Origin: an uncultured Lachnospiraceae bacterium
Lineage (GTDB): Bacteria; Bacillota; Clostridia; Lachnospirales; Lachnospiraceae
Assembly (NCBI GenBank): GCA_934351765.1
Contig: CAKRJM010000024.1
Coordinates: 1-16,804 of the forward strand
Length of the DNA stretch: 16,804 bases
Direction of reading: 5' to 3'
Shown: positions 7,760-16,742 of the stretch, in pieces
How the letters are laid out: each line of letters begins with the position of its first letter
Numbering within the stretch: the stretch's first letter is position 1
Notes under the pieces: model-generated
Told to the model about the DNA's origin: nothing
The model's database searches: none
Seen by the model: the letters and a program-made list of their open reading frames with translations, nothing else
Program-made: the position numbers and the translations under genes

Positions 7760-7882
7760 TGTGCATAAGGATGTGGATATTCCTGTGGATGGTTTGTGGA
7801 CAGATTGTGGATAAGATCAGCCTGGATTTTCGCCTGTGGATAACCGAAGTTTTCCCCACAGAGCTGACGGCAGTTATCCACA
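7760..7882. other. oriC: oriC, downstream half: phased DnaA-box array
   Basis: Minus-strand boxes begin at 7760 (TTATGCACA), 7772 (ATATCCACA), 7784 (CCATCCACA), 7795 (CTGTCCACA) and 7806 (exact TTATCCACA), so spacings are 12, 12, 11 and 11 bases. A further exact box is at 7835-7843 (-), and an exact box in the opposite direction at 7874-7882 (+). The spacing places the first five on one face of the helix, which would suit a DnaA filament or a graded binding array leading toward the unwinding element at 7929. Confidence 0.88.
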
Positions 7883-7911
7883 TAGTTATCCCGCGTGATT
7901 TTCCTTGCAGT

Positions 7912-7936
7912 CCCTGGCTTTTCAGGGCTTTTCCAC
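7912..7936. repeat. origin near-repeat, copy 2 (downstream of dnaA)
   Basis: Partner of 6131-6155 (21 of 25 identical; core TTTTCAGGGCTTTTCCAC at 7919-7936). It also contains CCCTG/CAGGG arms (7912-7916 and 7923-7927) that could form a small hairpin. The copy runs into the two DnaA boxes of the unwinding element. Confidence 0.8.
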
Positions 7937-7987
7937 AAATCCACAGCCCCTACTACTACGACTACTGAATCTTTTTATTTCTTTCTG
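7929..7987 (+). other. oriC: origin unwinding element: two DnaA boxes, GC-rich spacer, DnaA-trios, AT-rich tract
   Basis: TTTTCCACA (7929-7937) and AAATCCACA (7937-7945) form a tandem pair like the boxes beside the B. subtilis unwinding site. GCCCC follows. From 7950 come triplets CTA CTA CTA CGA CTA CTG, so the opposite strand reads 3'-GAT GAT GAT GCT GAT GAC, four of six matching the published DnaA-trio consensus 3'-[G/A]A[T/A]. A tract almost free of G/C (7968-7987) comes next. In the described system DnaA loads from the boxes onto the trio strand and melts the AT-rich DNA. The layout is seen directly; the opening site is inferred by homology. Confidence 0.85.
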
Positions 7988-8030
7988 TATCTACGCGCCG
8001 GACCGGCCGTGAAAGGAGTTATACACAATT

Positions 8031-9128
8031 ATGAAATTATCCTTTGAAAAATCTGCGCTTCTTGGCGCCATCAGTATTGTTATGAAAGCGGTTCCCTCAA
8101 GAACCACCATGCCGATCCTGGAGTGCATCCTGATCGATGCTTCGGAAGATGAAATCAAGCTGACAGCAAACGACATGGAGCTGGGCATCGAAACAAAAGC
8201 AGAAGGAAGTATTCTGGAGCATGGAAAAATCGCTCTGGATGCCAAGCTGTTTTCGGAAATTATCCGAAAGCTGCCGGACAGCATGATCTGGCTTGAGAGT
8301 GATGAAGAACTTAACGTTACCATCACCTGTGAGAAGTCGAACTTCCGGATCGCCGGAAAACCGGGTGATGAATTTTCTTATCTGCCTTATATCGAGCGGA
8401 ATAAATACATCAGCCTGTCTCAGTTTACCTTAAAGGAAATTATCCGCCAGACTATTTTCTCTATTGCAGCGAATGAGAACAACAAGCTGATGACCGGAGA
8501 ACTGTTTGAGGTTTGTGATGATTTCTTACGGGTTGTTTCCCTTGACGGCCATCGGATTTCGATTCGAAAGGTTCAGTTAAAGGATCATTATGAGAATGAA
8601 ACGGTGATCGTTCCCGGCAAGACGCTGATCGAGATCAGCAAGATCCTGTCCGGTGAGACCGAAAAAGAGGTATTTCTCTACTTTACCAATAATCATGTTC
8701 TTTTTGAGTTCGATGATACGGTGGTGGTATCCCGTCTTATTGAAGGGAAATATTTTAATGTGGATCAGATGCTTTCCAACGATTATGAAACCAGGATCTC
8801 CGTGCGCAAGCAGGAGCTTCTTGATTCCATCGAGCGTTCCACACTGTTGATCCGGGAAAGCGATAAGAAGCCCATCATCATTACCGTGACCGACAATGGC
8901 CTGGAGGTGGCGATCCGTTCTGCCATCGGTTCTCTGAAGGAAGAGCTTTTGATCAACAAAGAGGGAAAGGATATTACCATCGGCTTCAATCCCAAGTTCC
9001 TGATCGATGCACTTCGTGTTATCGATGATGAAACCGTGGATATTTATATGGTCAATTCCAAGGCACCCTGCTTTATCCGGGACAGCGAGGGCGCATATAT
9101 CTATCTGATCCTCCCGGTAAACATTTAA
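8031..9128 (+). CDS. dnaN: DNA polymerase III beta subunit (sliding clamp), 365 residues
   Basis: Ring-forming dimer that tethers DNA polymerase to DNA and serves as docking site for repair proteins. The sequence begins MKLSFEKSALLGAISIVMKAV and ends with the clamp-typical SEGAYIYLILPVNI, where the C-terminal strand helps form the partner-binding pocket. Three repeated clamp domains are expected at about 1-120, 121-245 and 246-365; length is normal for the family. Recognisable segments are KAVPSRTTMPILECILIDA, FSYLPYIE, the LDGHRISIRK region and FNPKFLIDAL. The ATG at 8031 has AAAGGAG at 8012-8018, 12 bases away, which is a rather long spacing. It follows the origin unwinding element by about 45 bases, so its promoter must lie in or upstream of the downstream half of oriC. 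Confidence 0.97.
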   Translation: MKLSFEKSALLGAISIVMKAVPSRTTMPILECILIDASEDEIKLTANDMELGIETKAEGSILEHGKIALDAKLFSEIIRKLPDSMIWLESDEELNVTITCEKSNFRIAGKPGDEFSYLPYIERNKYISLSQFTLKEIIRQTIFSIAANENNKLMTGELFEVCDDFLRVVSLDGHRISIRKVQLKDHYENETVIVPGKTLIEISKILSGETEKEVFLYFTNNHVLFEFDDTVVVSRLIEGKYFNVDQMLSNDYETRISVRKQELLDSIERSTLLIRESDKKPIIITVTDNGLEVAIRSAIGSLKEELLINKEGKDITIGFNPKFLIDALRVIDDETVDIYMVNSKAPCFIRDSEGAYIYLILPVNI

Positions 9129-9137
9129 GGAGTTCGT

Positions 9138-9347
9138 ATGCAGACAGTAAAGATCAAAGATGAATATATTAAGCTTGGCCAGGTGTTAAAGCTGGCCAGA
9201 TTTGTGTCCTCCGGCGTGGAGGCCAAGGAAGTCATTCTGGACGGACAGGTGAAGGTCAACGGCGAGGTCTGCCTCATGAGAGGAAAAAAGATCGTGGCCG
9301 GAGATGAGGTTTCCTTTGACGGAAAGACTCTGAAGGTTGAAAATTAG
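9138..9347 (+). CDS. yaaA: S4-domain protein YaaA (RlbA), 69 residues
   Basis: Small S4 RNA-binding domain protein found between dnaN and recF in many Firmicutes; B. subtilis YaaA (RlbA) has been linked to ribosome large-subunit assembly. Nearly the whole protein is the S4 fold: IKLGQVLKLARFVSSGVEAK, then VILDGQVKVNGEV, then GKKIVAGDEVSFDGK, with the typical G-x-V-x-V-N-G turn. AAGGAG at 9127-9132 overlaps the dnaN stop (TAA 9126-9128), so translation is probably coupled to dnaN. Length is normal. The exact role in this organism is inferred from family and context. Confidence 0.9.
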   Translation: MQTVKIKDEYIKLGQVLKLARFVSSGVEAKEVILDGQVKVNGEVCLMRGKKIVAGDEVSFDGKTLKVEN

Positions 9348-9355
9348 GTGTTCGT

Positions 9356-10441
9356 ATGTTTGTGAAAACCCTGGAGCTGAAAAACTACCGGAATTATGAA
9401 AAACTGCATATTGATTTTTCGTCCGGTACGAATATCCTCTACGGAGACAATGCCCAGGGAAAAACCAATATCCTGGAATCCATTTATGTCTGTGCGACTT
9501 CCAAATCCCATCGTGGAAGTAAGGATAAGGAGATCATTCATTTTCATGATGAGGAATCCCATATCAAGCTTCTGGTGGAGAAAAAGGGCCGGGAGACCAG
9601 GATCGATATGCATCTGAAGAAGAATAAGACCAAGGGGATCGCCATTGACGGACTCCCGATCCGAAAAGCCAGTGAGCTGTTCGGAAATCTGAATGTGGTC
9701 TTTTTTTCTCCGGAGGATTTAAATATCATAAAAAACGGGCCGGCGGAGCGGCGGCGGTTTCTGGATATGGAACTGTGCCAGCTTGACCGGTTTTATACCG
9801 CAGGGCTTGTATCTTATAATCAGGTCCTGAATCAGAGAAATAAACTGTTAAAGGAGTTAAGCTTCCGGCCGGAGTATGAAGATATGCTTCCGGTCTGGGA
9901 TGAACAGATGGTGAACTACGGCGTCCGTGTCATGGAGCGGCGCCGGTCGTTTTTAAAGGAGCTTGGAGAGATCATCTCCGGGATCCACAGGAGTCTGACC
10001 GGCGGAAAAGAAGAGATCCGGGTGGTTTATGAGCCGGATACGGAGCCGGAGCAGTTTGCGGCGGCGCTTCTGGAATCCAGGGAGCGTGATAAGAAGAACA
10101 GGGTTTCCATGCGTGGGCCCCACCGGGACGATATTGTATTTTTAGTAAACGGAATCGATATCCGTAAATATGGCTCTCAGGGGCAGCAGCGCAGCGCGGC
10201 ACTGTCCTTAAAGCTATCGGAGATTGAGATGATCCGGCGTACCATCGGTGATCCGCCGGTGCTTCTTCTGGATGATGTGCTTTCCGAGCTGGACGCAAAC
10301 CGGCAGAATCATCTGCTGGAGAGCATTAAGGGGATCCAGACCATCATCACCTGTACGGGTCTTGATGAGTTTGTGAATAACCATTTTTCCATGAATCAGG
10401 TTTATCAGGTAGTAAATGGCAGGATTGTCAAAGAGGGATAG
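9356..10441 (+). CDS. recF: DNA replication and repair protein RecF, 361 residues
   Basis: SMC/ABC-like ATPase that, with RecO and RecR, loads RecA at single-strand gaps. Walker A is GDNAQGKT (30-37). The ABC signature-like stretch is GSQGQQRSAALSLKLSE (273-289), and Walker B is PVLLLDDVLSELD (301-313). FFSPEDL and GPAERRRFLD in the middle are also characteristic of RecF. The ATG at 9356 lies eight bases after the yaaA stop with only a weak AGGTG site overlapping that stop, so low or coupled translation is expected. It is part of the dnaN-yaaA-recF-gyrB string. Confidence 0.96.
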   Translation: MFVKTLELKNYRNYEKLHIDFSSGTNILYGDNAQGKTNILESIYVCATSKSHRGSKDKEIIHFHDEESHIKLLVEKKGRETRIDMHLKKNKTKGIAIDGLPIRKASELFGNLNVVFFSPEDLNIIKNGPAERRRFLDMELCQLDRFYTAGLVSYNQVLNQRNKLLKELSFRPEYEDMLPVWDEQMVNYGVRVMERRRSFLKELGEIISGIHRSLTGGKEEIRVVYEPDTEPEQFAAALLESRERDKKNRVSMRGPHRDDIVFLVNGIDIRKYGSQGQQRSAALSLKLSEIEMIRRTIGDPPVLLLDDVLSELDANRQNHLLESIKGIQTIITCTGLDEFVNNHFSMNQVYQVVNGRIVKEG

Positions 10442-12376
<1,935 letters not shown>

Positions 12377-12390
12377 GGGAGGAGCAGTAA

Positions 12391-14877
12391 ATGGATAACA
12401 CGATCTTTGACAAAATCCATGAGGTCGATCTTCAGAAGACCATGGAGAAGTCTTATATTGATTATGCGATGAGCGTGATCGCAGCCCGTGCCCTCCCCGA
12501 TGTGCGGGATGGCCTGAAGCCGGTGCAGCGTCGTGTGCTCTATGCCATGATCGAGTTGAACAACGGGCCGGACAAGCCCCACAGAAAATGTGCCCGTATC
12601 GTCGGCGATACCATGGGTAAATATCACCCCCACGGCGACAGCTCCATCTACGGAGCGCTGGTCAACATGGCTCAGGAGTGGTCTATGCGCTATACCCTGG
12701 TGGATGGTCACGGAAACTTCGGCTCCGTAGACGGTGACGGTGCGGCTGCCATGCGTTATACCGAGGCGCGTTTAAGCAAGATCTCCATGGAGATGCTGGC
12801 AGACATCAATAAGGACACCGTAGACTTTGTTCCAAACTTTGATGATACGGAAAAAGAGCCTGCAGTTCTTCCTTCCAGATTCCCGAACCTTCTGGTAAAC
12901 GGAACCTCCGGAATCGCTGTCGGCATGGCGACCAATATTCCTCCCCATAACCTGCGGGAGGTTATTGATGCAGTCGTAAAGATCATCGACAATCGGGTTA
13001 TGGAGGACCGTGATACGGAGATCGATGAGCTTCTTGACATCGTGAAAGGACCCGATTTCCCCACAGGCGCCCAGATTCTCGGACGCAGCGGAATCGATGA
13101 TGCTTACCGGACCGGCCGCGGAAAAATCCGTGTCCGTGCCGTGACTGATATTGAACCCATGCCTAACGGAAAGCACCGGATCATCGTGACCGAGCTTCCC
13201 TACATGGTAAATAAGGCAAGACTGATCGAAAAGATTGCCGAGCTGGCAAGAGATAAAAAAATCGACGGAATCACCGACCTGCGTGATGAGTCTGACCGGA
13301 GTGGTATGCGGATCTGCATCGAGCTGCGCCGTGACGTCAATCCGACCATTATCTTAAACCAGTTGTTTAAGCATACCCAGCTTCAGGACAGCTTCGGCGT
13401 GATCATGCTGGCGCTTGTAAACAACGAACCGAAGGTTATGAATCTCCAGGAGATGCTGAAGGAATACCTGAAGCATCAGGAAGAGGTTGTAACCAGAAGA
13501 ACAAAATACGATTTAAACAAGGCAGAGGAGCGGGCCCATATCTTAGAGGGCTTATTGATCGCACTGGATAACATCGACGAAGTGATTAAAATTATCCGTG
13601 GTTCCAGAAGCACAGCCGATGCAAAAGCAAACCTGATCAAGCGGTTCGGGCTCAGCGATGCTCAGGCCCAGGCCATCGTGGACATGCGTCTGCGTGCGCT
13701 GACCGGTTTGGAACGGGAGAAGATCGAGAACGAGTACCGCGAGCTGGAAGCAAGGATTGCCGAGTTGAAGGCTATTCTTGCCGATGAGAAGAAGCTTCTT
13801 GCCGTGATCAAGGAAGAAATTTTAATTATTTCCGCCAAGTACGGGGATGACCGCCGGACAACCATCAGCATGGACGAAAACGATATGTCCATGGAGGATC
13901 TGATCGCAGATGAAAATACGGTGATTGCCATGACCAATCTGGGCTACATCAAGCGCATGAGCGAGAATAATTTCAAGGCACAGCACCGCGGCGGCAAGGG
14001 CATTAAGGGAATGCAGACGATCGAGGAGGATTACATCGAGGATCTTCTGATGACCAGCACCCACCATTATCTGATGTTCTTTACAAACAAGGGAAAGGTA
14101 TACCGTCTGAAGGCATACGAGATCCCCGAAGCCAGCCGGACCGCGAGAGGAACTGCCATCGTGAACCTGCTTCAGCTTCTTCCGGGTGAAAAGGTCACGG
14201 CGATCATTCCGATCCGTGAGTATGAGCAGGGACGTTATCTGTTCATGGCAACCAAGGACGGTATGGTGAAGAAGACTGCCATCACCGAGTACCAGAATAT
14301 CCGTAAGTCCGGGCTCCAGGCTATCAATTTAAAAGATGGAGATGAGCTCATCGAGGTAAAATCGACCAACAATAAGAAGGATATTCTCCTTGTTACCAAA
14401 TTCGGCCAGTGTATCCGCTTCCATGAGACTGACGTAAGACCTACCGGCCGTGCGTCCATGGGCGTGATCGGCATGAAGCTGGATTCCGGTGATGAGGTAG
14501 TCGGCATGCAGATGAATACCCAGGGCGAGGCGCTTCTTATTGTGTCGGAGAATGGCATGGGCAAGCGGACGCTTCTGGAGGAATTTGCGCCTCAAAACCG
14601 CGGCGGAAAGGGCGTAAAGTGCTATAAGATCAACAATAAGACAGGTTCCATCGTGGGAGCGAAGATTGTGAAACCCGATCAGGAGATCATGATCATCACG
14701 ACAGAGGGCATTATCATCCGGCTGAATGTGGAGGATATTTCCATTCTCGGAAGGATCACTTCCGGCGTGAAGCTGATCAACATCGATGAAAAGGATATTT
14801 CCGTGGCAAGTATTGCAAAGGTGCGGGAGGATCCAAATAACAATGATGACGGCCAGATGACCCTGGAATTGAAATAA
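12391..14877 (+). CDS. gyrA: DNA gyrase subunit A, 828 residues
   Basis: DNA cleavage and rejoining subunit of gyrase. The catalytic Tyr is Y123 in [10 protein letters not shown]. The quinolone-determining stretch around 80-92 reads [13 protein letters not shown]: Ser84 corresponds to E. coli Ser83, and Gly88 stands at the place of E. coli Asp87. A winged-helix/tower region and coiled coil run to about 490. The C-terminal beta-pinwheel (about 500-810) shows repeated blade motifs and the GyrA box as QHRGGKG (usual QRRGGKG), with a second related QNRGGKG near 14600. The protein ends in a short Asn/Asp-rich tail. GGGAGGAG lies upstream of the ATG at 12391, and gyrB ends 14 bases before, so the subunits are cotranslated from one message. 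The presence of a GyrA box and the neighbour gyrB favour gyrase over topoisomerase IV. Confidence 0.97.
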   Translation: MDNTIFDKIHEVDLQKTMEKSYIDYAMSVIAARALPDVRDGLKPVQRRVLYAMIELNNGPDKPHRKCARIVGDTMGKYHPHGDSSIYGALVNMAQEWSMRYTLVDGHGNFGSVDGDGAAAMRYTEARLSKISMEMLADINKDTVDFVPNFDDTEKEPAVLPSRFPNLLVNGTSGIAVGMATNIPPHNLREVIDAVVKIIDNRVMEDRDTEIDELLDIVKGPDFPTGAQILGRSGIDDAYRTGRGKIRVRAVTDIEPMPNGKHRIIVTELPYMVNKARLIEKIAELARDKKIDGITDLRDESDRSGMRICIELRRDVNPTIILNQLFKHTQLQDSFGVIMLALVNNEPKVMNLQEMLKEYLKHQEEVVTRRTKYDLNKAEERAHILEGLLIALDNIDEVIKIIRGSRSTADAKANLIKRFGLSDAQAQAIVDMRLRALTGLEREKIENEYRELEARIAELKAILADEKKLLAVIKEEILIISAKYGDDRRTTISMDENDMSMEDLIADENTVIAMTNLGYIKRMSENNFKAQHRGGKGIKGMQTIEEDYIEDLLMTSTHHYLMFFTNKGKVYRLKAYEIPEASRTARGTAIVNLLQLLPGEKVTAIIPIREYEQGRYLFMATKDGMVKKTAITEYQNIRKSGLQAINLKDGDELIEVKSTNNKKDILLVTKFGQCIRFHETDVRPTGRASMGVIGMKLDSGDEVVGMQMNTQGEALLIVSENGMGKRTLLEEFAPQNRGGKGVKCYKINNKTGSIVGAKIVKPDQEIMIITTEGIIIRLNVEDISILGRITSGVKLINIDEKDISVASIAKVREDPNNNDDGQMTLELK

Positions 14878-14884
14878 AAGTAAG

Positions 14885-14917
14885 GCGGGGCCTGGGATTT
14901 CCGGGCTCCGCATTTTT
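14885..14917 (+). terminator. intrinsic terminator after gyrA
   Basis: GCGGGGCCTGG pairs with CCGGGCTCCGC (two G-T wobbles) around a short loop, followed by ATTTTT. It begins 8 bases after the gyrA stop. This is the only convincing terminator on the plus strand of the window and marks the end of the dnaA-gyrA string. Confidence 0.9.
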
Positions 14918-14926
14918 AAAATCATA

Positions 14927-14949
14927 AAAAACCGGTTTTAAAAGAACCG
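14927..14949. promoter_or_regulatory. palindromic element before the fumarase genes
   Basis: AAAACCGGTTTT (14927-14938) is a perfect 12-base palindrome. CGGTT (14932-14936) also pairs with AACCG (14945-14949). It lies between the gyrA terminator and the fumarase ribosome binding site, where a promoter would be expected, though no clear -35/-10 pair is visible. It could be an operator, or chance in AT-rich DNA. Confidence 0.35.
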
Positions 14950-14983
14950 CAGCATGAAAATCAAGAAATCAATGGAGGAATTT

Positions 14984-15826
14984 ATGAGAACGATCCATAC
15001 CGATGAAATTACAAGGGCAGTGAAGGAGCTTTGCATTGAGGCCAATCTTCATTTGTCTTCCGATATGCGCCAGGTGTTTGATGCTTCTCTGGAAAAAGAG
15101 GAATCGCCACTTGGAAAAAAGATCCTGAACCAGTTAAAGGAAAACCTGGCGATTGCCGACAGTGACGAGATCCCCATCTGTCAGGATACGGGAATGGCAG
15201 TGGTCTTTTTGAAGGTGGGACAGGATGTCCATATCATTGGGGATACTGTGGAAAACGCAGTCAATAACGGCGTCCGTTGTGGATATGTGGAGGGATACCT
15301 CCGGAAATCCGTGGTCGGAGATCCGATTTTACGGGAAAATACAAAGGATAACACGCCTGCGGTGATCCATTATGAGATCGTTCCTGGGGATAAGCTGGAG
15401 ATCACGGTGGCTCCTAAGGGCTTCGGAAGTGAGAATATGAGCCGGATCTTTATGTTAAAGCCGGCAGACGGGATCGAGGGCGTAAAAGAAGCTATTTTAA
15501 CGGCAGTGAGGGATGCTGGCCCCAATGCCTGTCCTCCCATGGTGGTTGGTGTCGGGATTGGCGGCACCTTTGAAAAGTGTGCCTATCTGGCGAAAAAGGC
15601 CTTGACGAGAAATGCCCTGGAGCATTCCGAAATCCCGTATGTGCGTGACCTGGAGGAAGAAATGCTTGAGAAGATCAACGGGCTCGGCATCGGTCCCGGC
15701 GGTCTCGGAGGACGGGTGACAGCCTTTGCCGTCAACATTGAGACCTATGCGACCCATATTGCGGGACTTCCCGTGGCTGTGAACATTTGTTGTCATGTGA
15801 ACCGTCATGCAGTAAGAGTGTTATAA
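14984..15826 (+). CDS. fumarate hydratase class I, alpha subunit, 280 residues
   Basis: Iron-sulfur hydro-lyase subunit; with the next gene it should interconvert fumarate and L-malate. Motifs: ICQDTGMAVVFLKVG with Cys66; APKGFGSENMSR (143-154); GPNACPPMVVGVGIGGTFEK with Cys183; GIGPGGLGGR (235-244); and AVNICCHVNRH with Cys270. Cys66, Cys183 and Cys270 match the spacing of the three [4Fe-4S] ligands of the family. The cluster leaves one iron free to bind substrate and makes the enzyme oxygen sensitive, which suits an anaerobe. Start: the ATG at 14984 with GGAGG at 14974-14978 is preferred over an in-frame ATG at 14954 that lacks a ribosome binding site. L-tartrate dehydratase shares this fold and cannot be excluded from sequence alone. 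Confidence 0.9.
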   Translation: MRTIHTDEITRAVKELCIEANLHLSSDMRQVFDASLEKEESPLGKKILNQLKENLAIADSDEIPICQDTGMAVVFLKVGQDVHIIGDTVENAVNNGVRCGYVEGYLRKSVVGDPILRENTKDNTPAVIHYEIVPGDKLEITVAPKGFGSENMSRIFMLKPADGIEGVKEAILTAVRDAGPNACPPMVVGVGIGGTFEKCAYLAKKALTRNALEHSEIPYVRDLEEEMLEKINGLGIGPGGLGGRVTAFAVNIETYATHIAGLPVAVNICCHVNRHAVRVL

Positions 15827-15839
15827 GGAGGAGGGCACC

Positions 15840-16388
15840 ATGGATCAGTACATCAATGCTCCGTTCGGAGAAGAAGTCACATCGAAATTAAAGGCCGGTG
15901 ATTATGTTTATATTTCCGGAACCATCTATACCGCAAGAGATGCCGCTCACAAGCGGATGGCAGAGGCTCTTTCCAGAGGGGAGGAACTTCCCTTTGATAT
16001 CAAAGATCAGGTGATTTACTATATGGGACCGGCGCCGGCCAGAGAGGGACAGGTCATCGGCTCGGCAGGTCCCACCACGGCCAGCCGTATGGATAAGTAT
16101 GCGCCGGAGCTTCTGGATCTTGGTTTAAAGGGAATGATCGGAAAAGGAAAGCGTTCGAAAGCAGTGCTGGATGGCGTTGTCCGGAATAAAGCCGTTTATC
16201 TGGCAGCTGTCGGAGGCGCCGGGGCGCTGCTTTCCAAGTGCATTACCGCTGCCGAGGTGATCGCCTATGAGGATCTCGGAACCGAGGCAATCCGGAAGCT
16301 GACCGTTAAGGATTTTCCGGCCATTGTTGTTGTCGACTGTGATGGACATAACCTGTATGAGACGGCGGTGGAAGCATACAGGAAATAA
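15840..16388 (+). CDS. fumarate hydratase class I, beta subunit, 182 residues
   Basis: C-terminal half of the class I fumarase as a separate protein, completing the active site with the alpha subunit. Family motifs: LKAGDYVYISGTIYTARDAAHKR with the ARDAAHKR catalytic segment; GPTTASRMD (77-85), which binds substrate carboxylates; GLKGMIGKGKRS (94-105); and the C-terminal EAIRKLTVKDFPAIVVVDCDG. The length is typical for the two-gene form. The start has a strong GGAGGAGG site and lies 13 bases after the alpha-subunit stop, so the pair is an operon. No hairpin terminator is visible after the stop at 16388. The enzyme could belong to a partial, reductive TCA branch or to amino acid catabolism; there are no other pathway genes nearby to decide. 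Tartrate dehydratase remains an alternative. Confidence 0.9.
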   Translation: MDQYINAPFGEEVTSKLKAGDYVYISGTIYTARDAAHKRMAEALSRGEELPFDIKDQVIYYMGPAPAREGQVIGSAGPTTASRMDKYAPELLDLGLKGMIGKGKRSKAVLDGVVRNKAVYLAAVGGAGALLSKCITAAEVIAYEDLGTEAIRKLTVKDFPAIVVVDCDGHNLYETAVEAYRK

Positions 16389-16410
16389 TAAGAATTTCTG
16401 AAAAAAGGGA

Positions 16411-16439
16411 TTGACAAAGACCTGGTGCTTTAGTATACT
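16411..16439 (+). promoter_or_regulatory. strong promoter for the tRNA-Ser gene
   Basis: Consensus TTGACA (16411-16416), a 17-base spacer, and TATACT (16434-16439), with an A-rich stretch just upstream (16400-16406). The start would be near 16446, about 36 bases before the mature tRNA 5' end. Confidence 0.85.
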
Positions 16440-16446
16440 AGGGTAT

Positions 16447-16464
16447 GCGTCATGTGACGCGTCA
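16447..16464. repeat. overlapping palindromes at the tRNA-Ser transcript start
   Basis: GCGTCA-TG-TGACGC (16447-16460) overlaps the perfect palindrome TGACGCGTCA (16455-16464). They cover about +1 to +19 of the predicted transcript. They may be an operator or a 5' hairpin in the tRNA leader that RNase P removes; no function is shown. Confidence 0.5.
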
Positions 16465-16481
16465 TATGGAAAAGCAAGTTC

Positions 16482-16569
16482 GGAGAAATACTCAAGAGGC
16501 CGAAGAGGCGCCCCTGCTAAGGGTGTAGGTCGGGCAACCGGCGCGAGGGTTCAAATCCCTCTTTCTCCG
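16482..16569 (+). tRNA. tRNA-Ser, anticodon GCU (reads AGC/AGU)
   Basis: Cloverleaf read by hand. Acceptor GGAGAAA (16482-16488) pairs with TTTCTCC (16562-16568), with G16569 as discriminator base. The D stem is CTC/GAG. The anticodon stem CGCCC/GGGTG encloses the loop CTGCTAA with anticodon GCT at 16516-16518. A long class II variable arm follows, then the T arm GAGGG-TTCAAAT-CCCTC. The long variable arm and the G discriminator fit tRNA-Ser. CCA is not encoded (the next bases are CTC), so it must be added after transcription. No terminator follows, and the rRNA promoters begin about 50 bases on. Confidence 0.95.
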
Positions 16570-16598
16570 CTCTGTTTCCATAAAACGCAGATCAGTGC

Positions 16599-16650
16599 TT
16601 GAAAATAAAATAAAAAAGTTGTTGACAAACACTGGAAAACATGATATATT
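16599..16650 (+). promoter_or_regulatory. rRNA operon promoter P1 with A-rich UP region
   Basis: An A-rich tract (16600-16617) is followed by TTGACA (16622-16627), a 17-base spacer, and TATATT (16645-16650). The tract directly upstream of the -35 fits an UP element. Bases 16608-16630 recur exactly at P2. Confidence 0.85.
16608..16630 (+). repeat. 23-base direct repeat, copy 1 (P1 -35 region)
   Basis: Identical to 16694-16716, offset 86 bases; covers the end of the A tract, GTTG and the TTGACA box. It suggests that P1 and P2 arose by duplication or are kept alike for common control. Confidence 0.9.
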
Positions 16651-16656
16651 AAAGAC

Positions 16657-16674
16657 CTGTCGCGAAAACGACAG
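16657..16674 (+). other. hairpin at the P1 transcript 5' end
   Basis: CTGTCG pairs with CGACAG around the six-base loop CGAAAA. The first base lies about 7 bases after the P1 -10, so it would form at or near +1 of the P1 RNA. No T run follows, so it is not a terminator. Confidence 0.6.
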
Positions 16675-16736
16675 AAAATAAAAAGAAAAAAATAAATAAA
16701 AAAGTTGTTGACAAACGATTAGCGATATGATAGAAT
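16675..16736 (+). promoter_or_regulatory. rRNA operon promoter P2 with A-rich UP region
   Basis: A very A-rich tract (16674-16703) precedes TTGACA (16708-16713), a 17-base spacer, and TAGAAT (16731-16736). Two consensus promoters 86 bases apart are typical of bacterial rRNA operons; the 16S gene should start beyond the window. Confidence 0.85.
16694..16716 (+). repeat. 23-base direct repeat, copy 2 (P2 -35 region)
   Basis: Exact copy of 16608-16630; see that entry. Confidence 0.9.
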
Positions 16737-16742
16737 AAAGAA

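Noticed and set aside
7687..7968. Short open frames on both strands between dnaA and dnaN
   Set aside because: The DNA is filled with DnaA boxes and the unwinding element; the frames arise from repeated TGTGGATAA-like sequence and lack ribosome binding sites.
14329..14925. Minus-strand open frame of 198 codons over gyrA
   Set aside because: Antisense shadow starting inside the gyrA terminator; no domain recognised.
14954..14983. Upstream ATG giving a 290-residue fumarase alpha subunit
   Set aside because: It lacks a ribosome binding site, while the ATG at 14984 has GGAGG at proper distance and begins at the family-typical residue.
14984..16388. L-tartrate dehydratase considered for the two-gene hydro-lyase
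   Set aside because: Not excluded, but fumarate hydratase is the more common function of this two-gene form in Clostridia and no tartrate genes are nearby.
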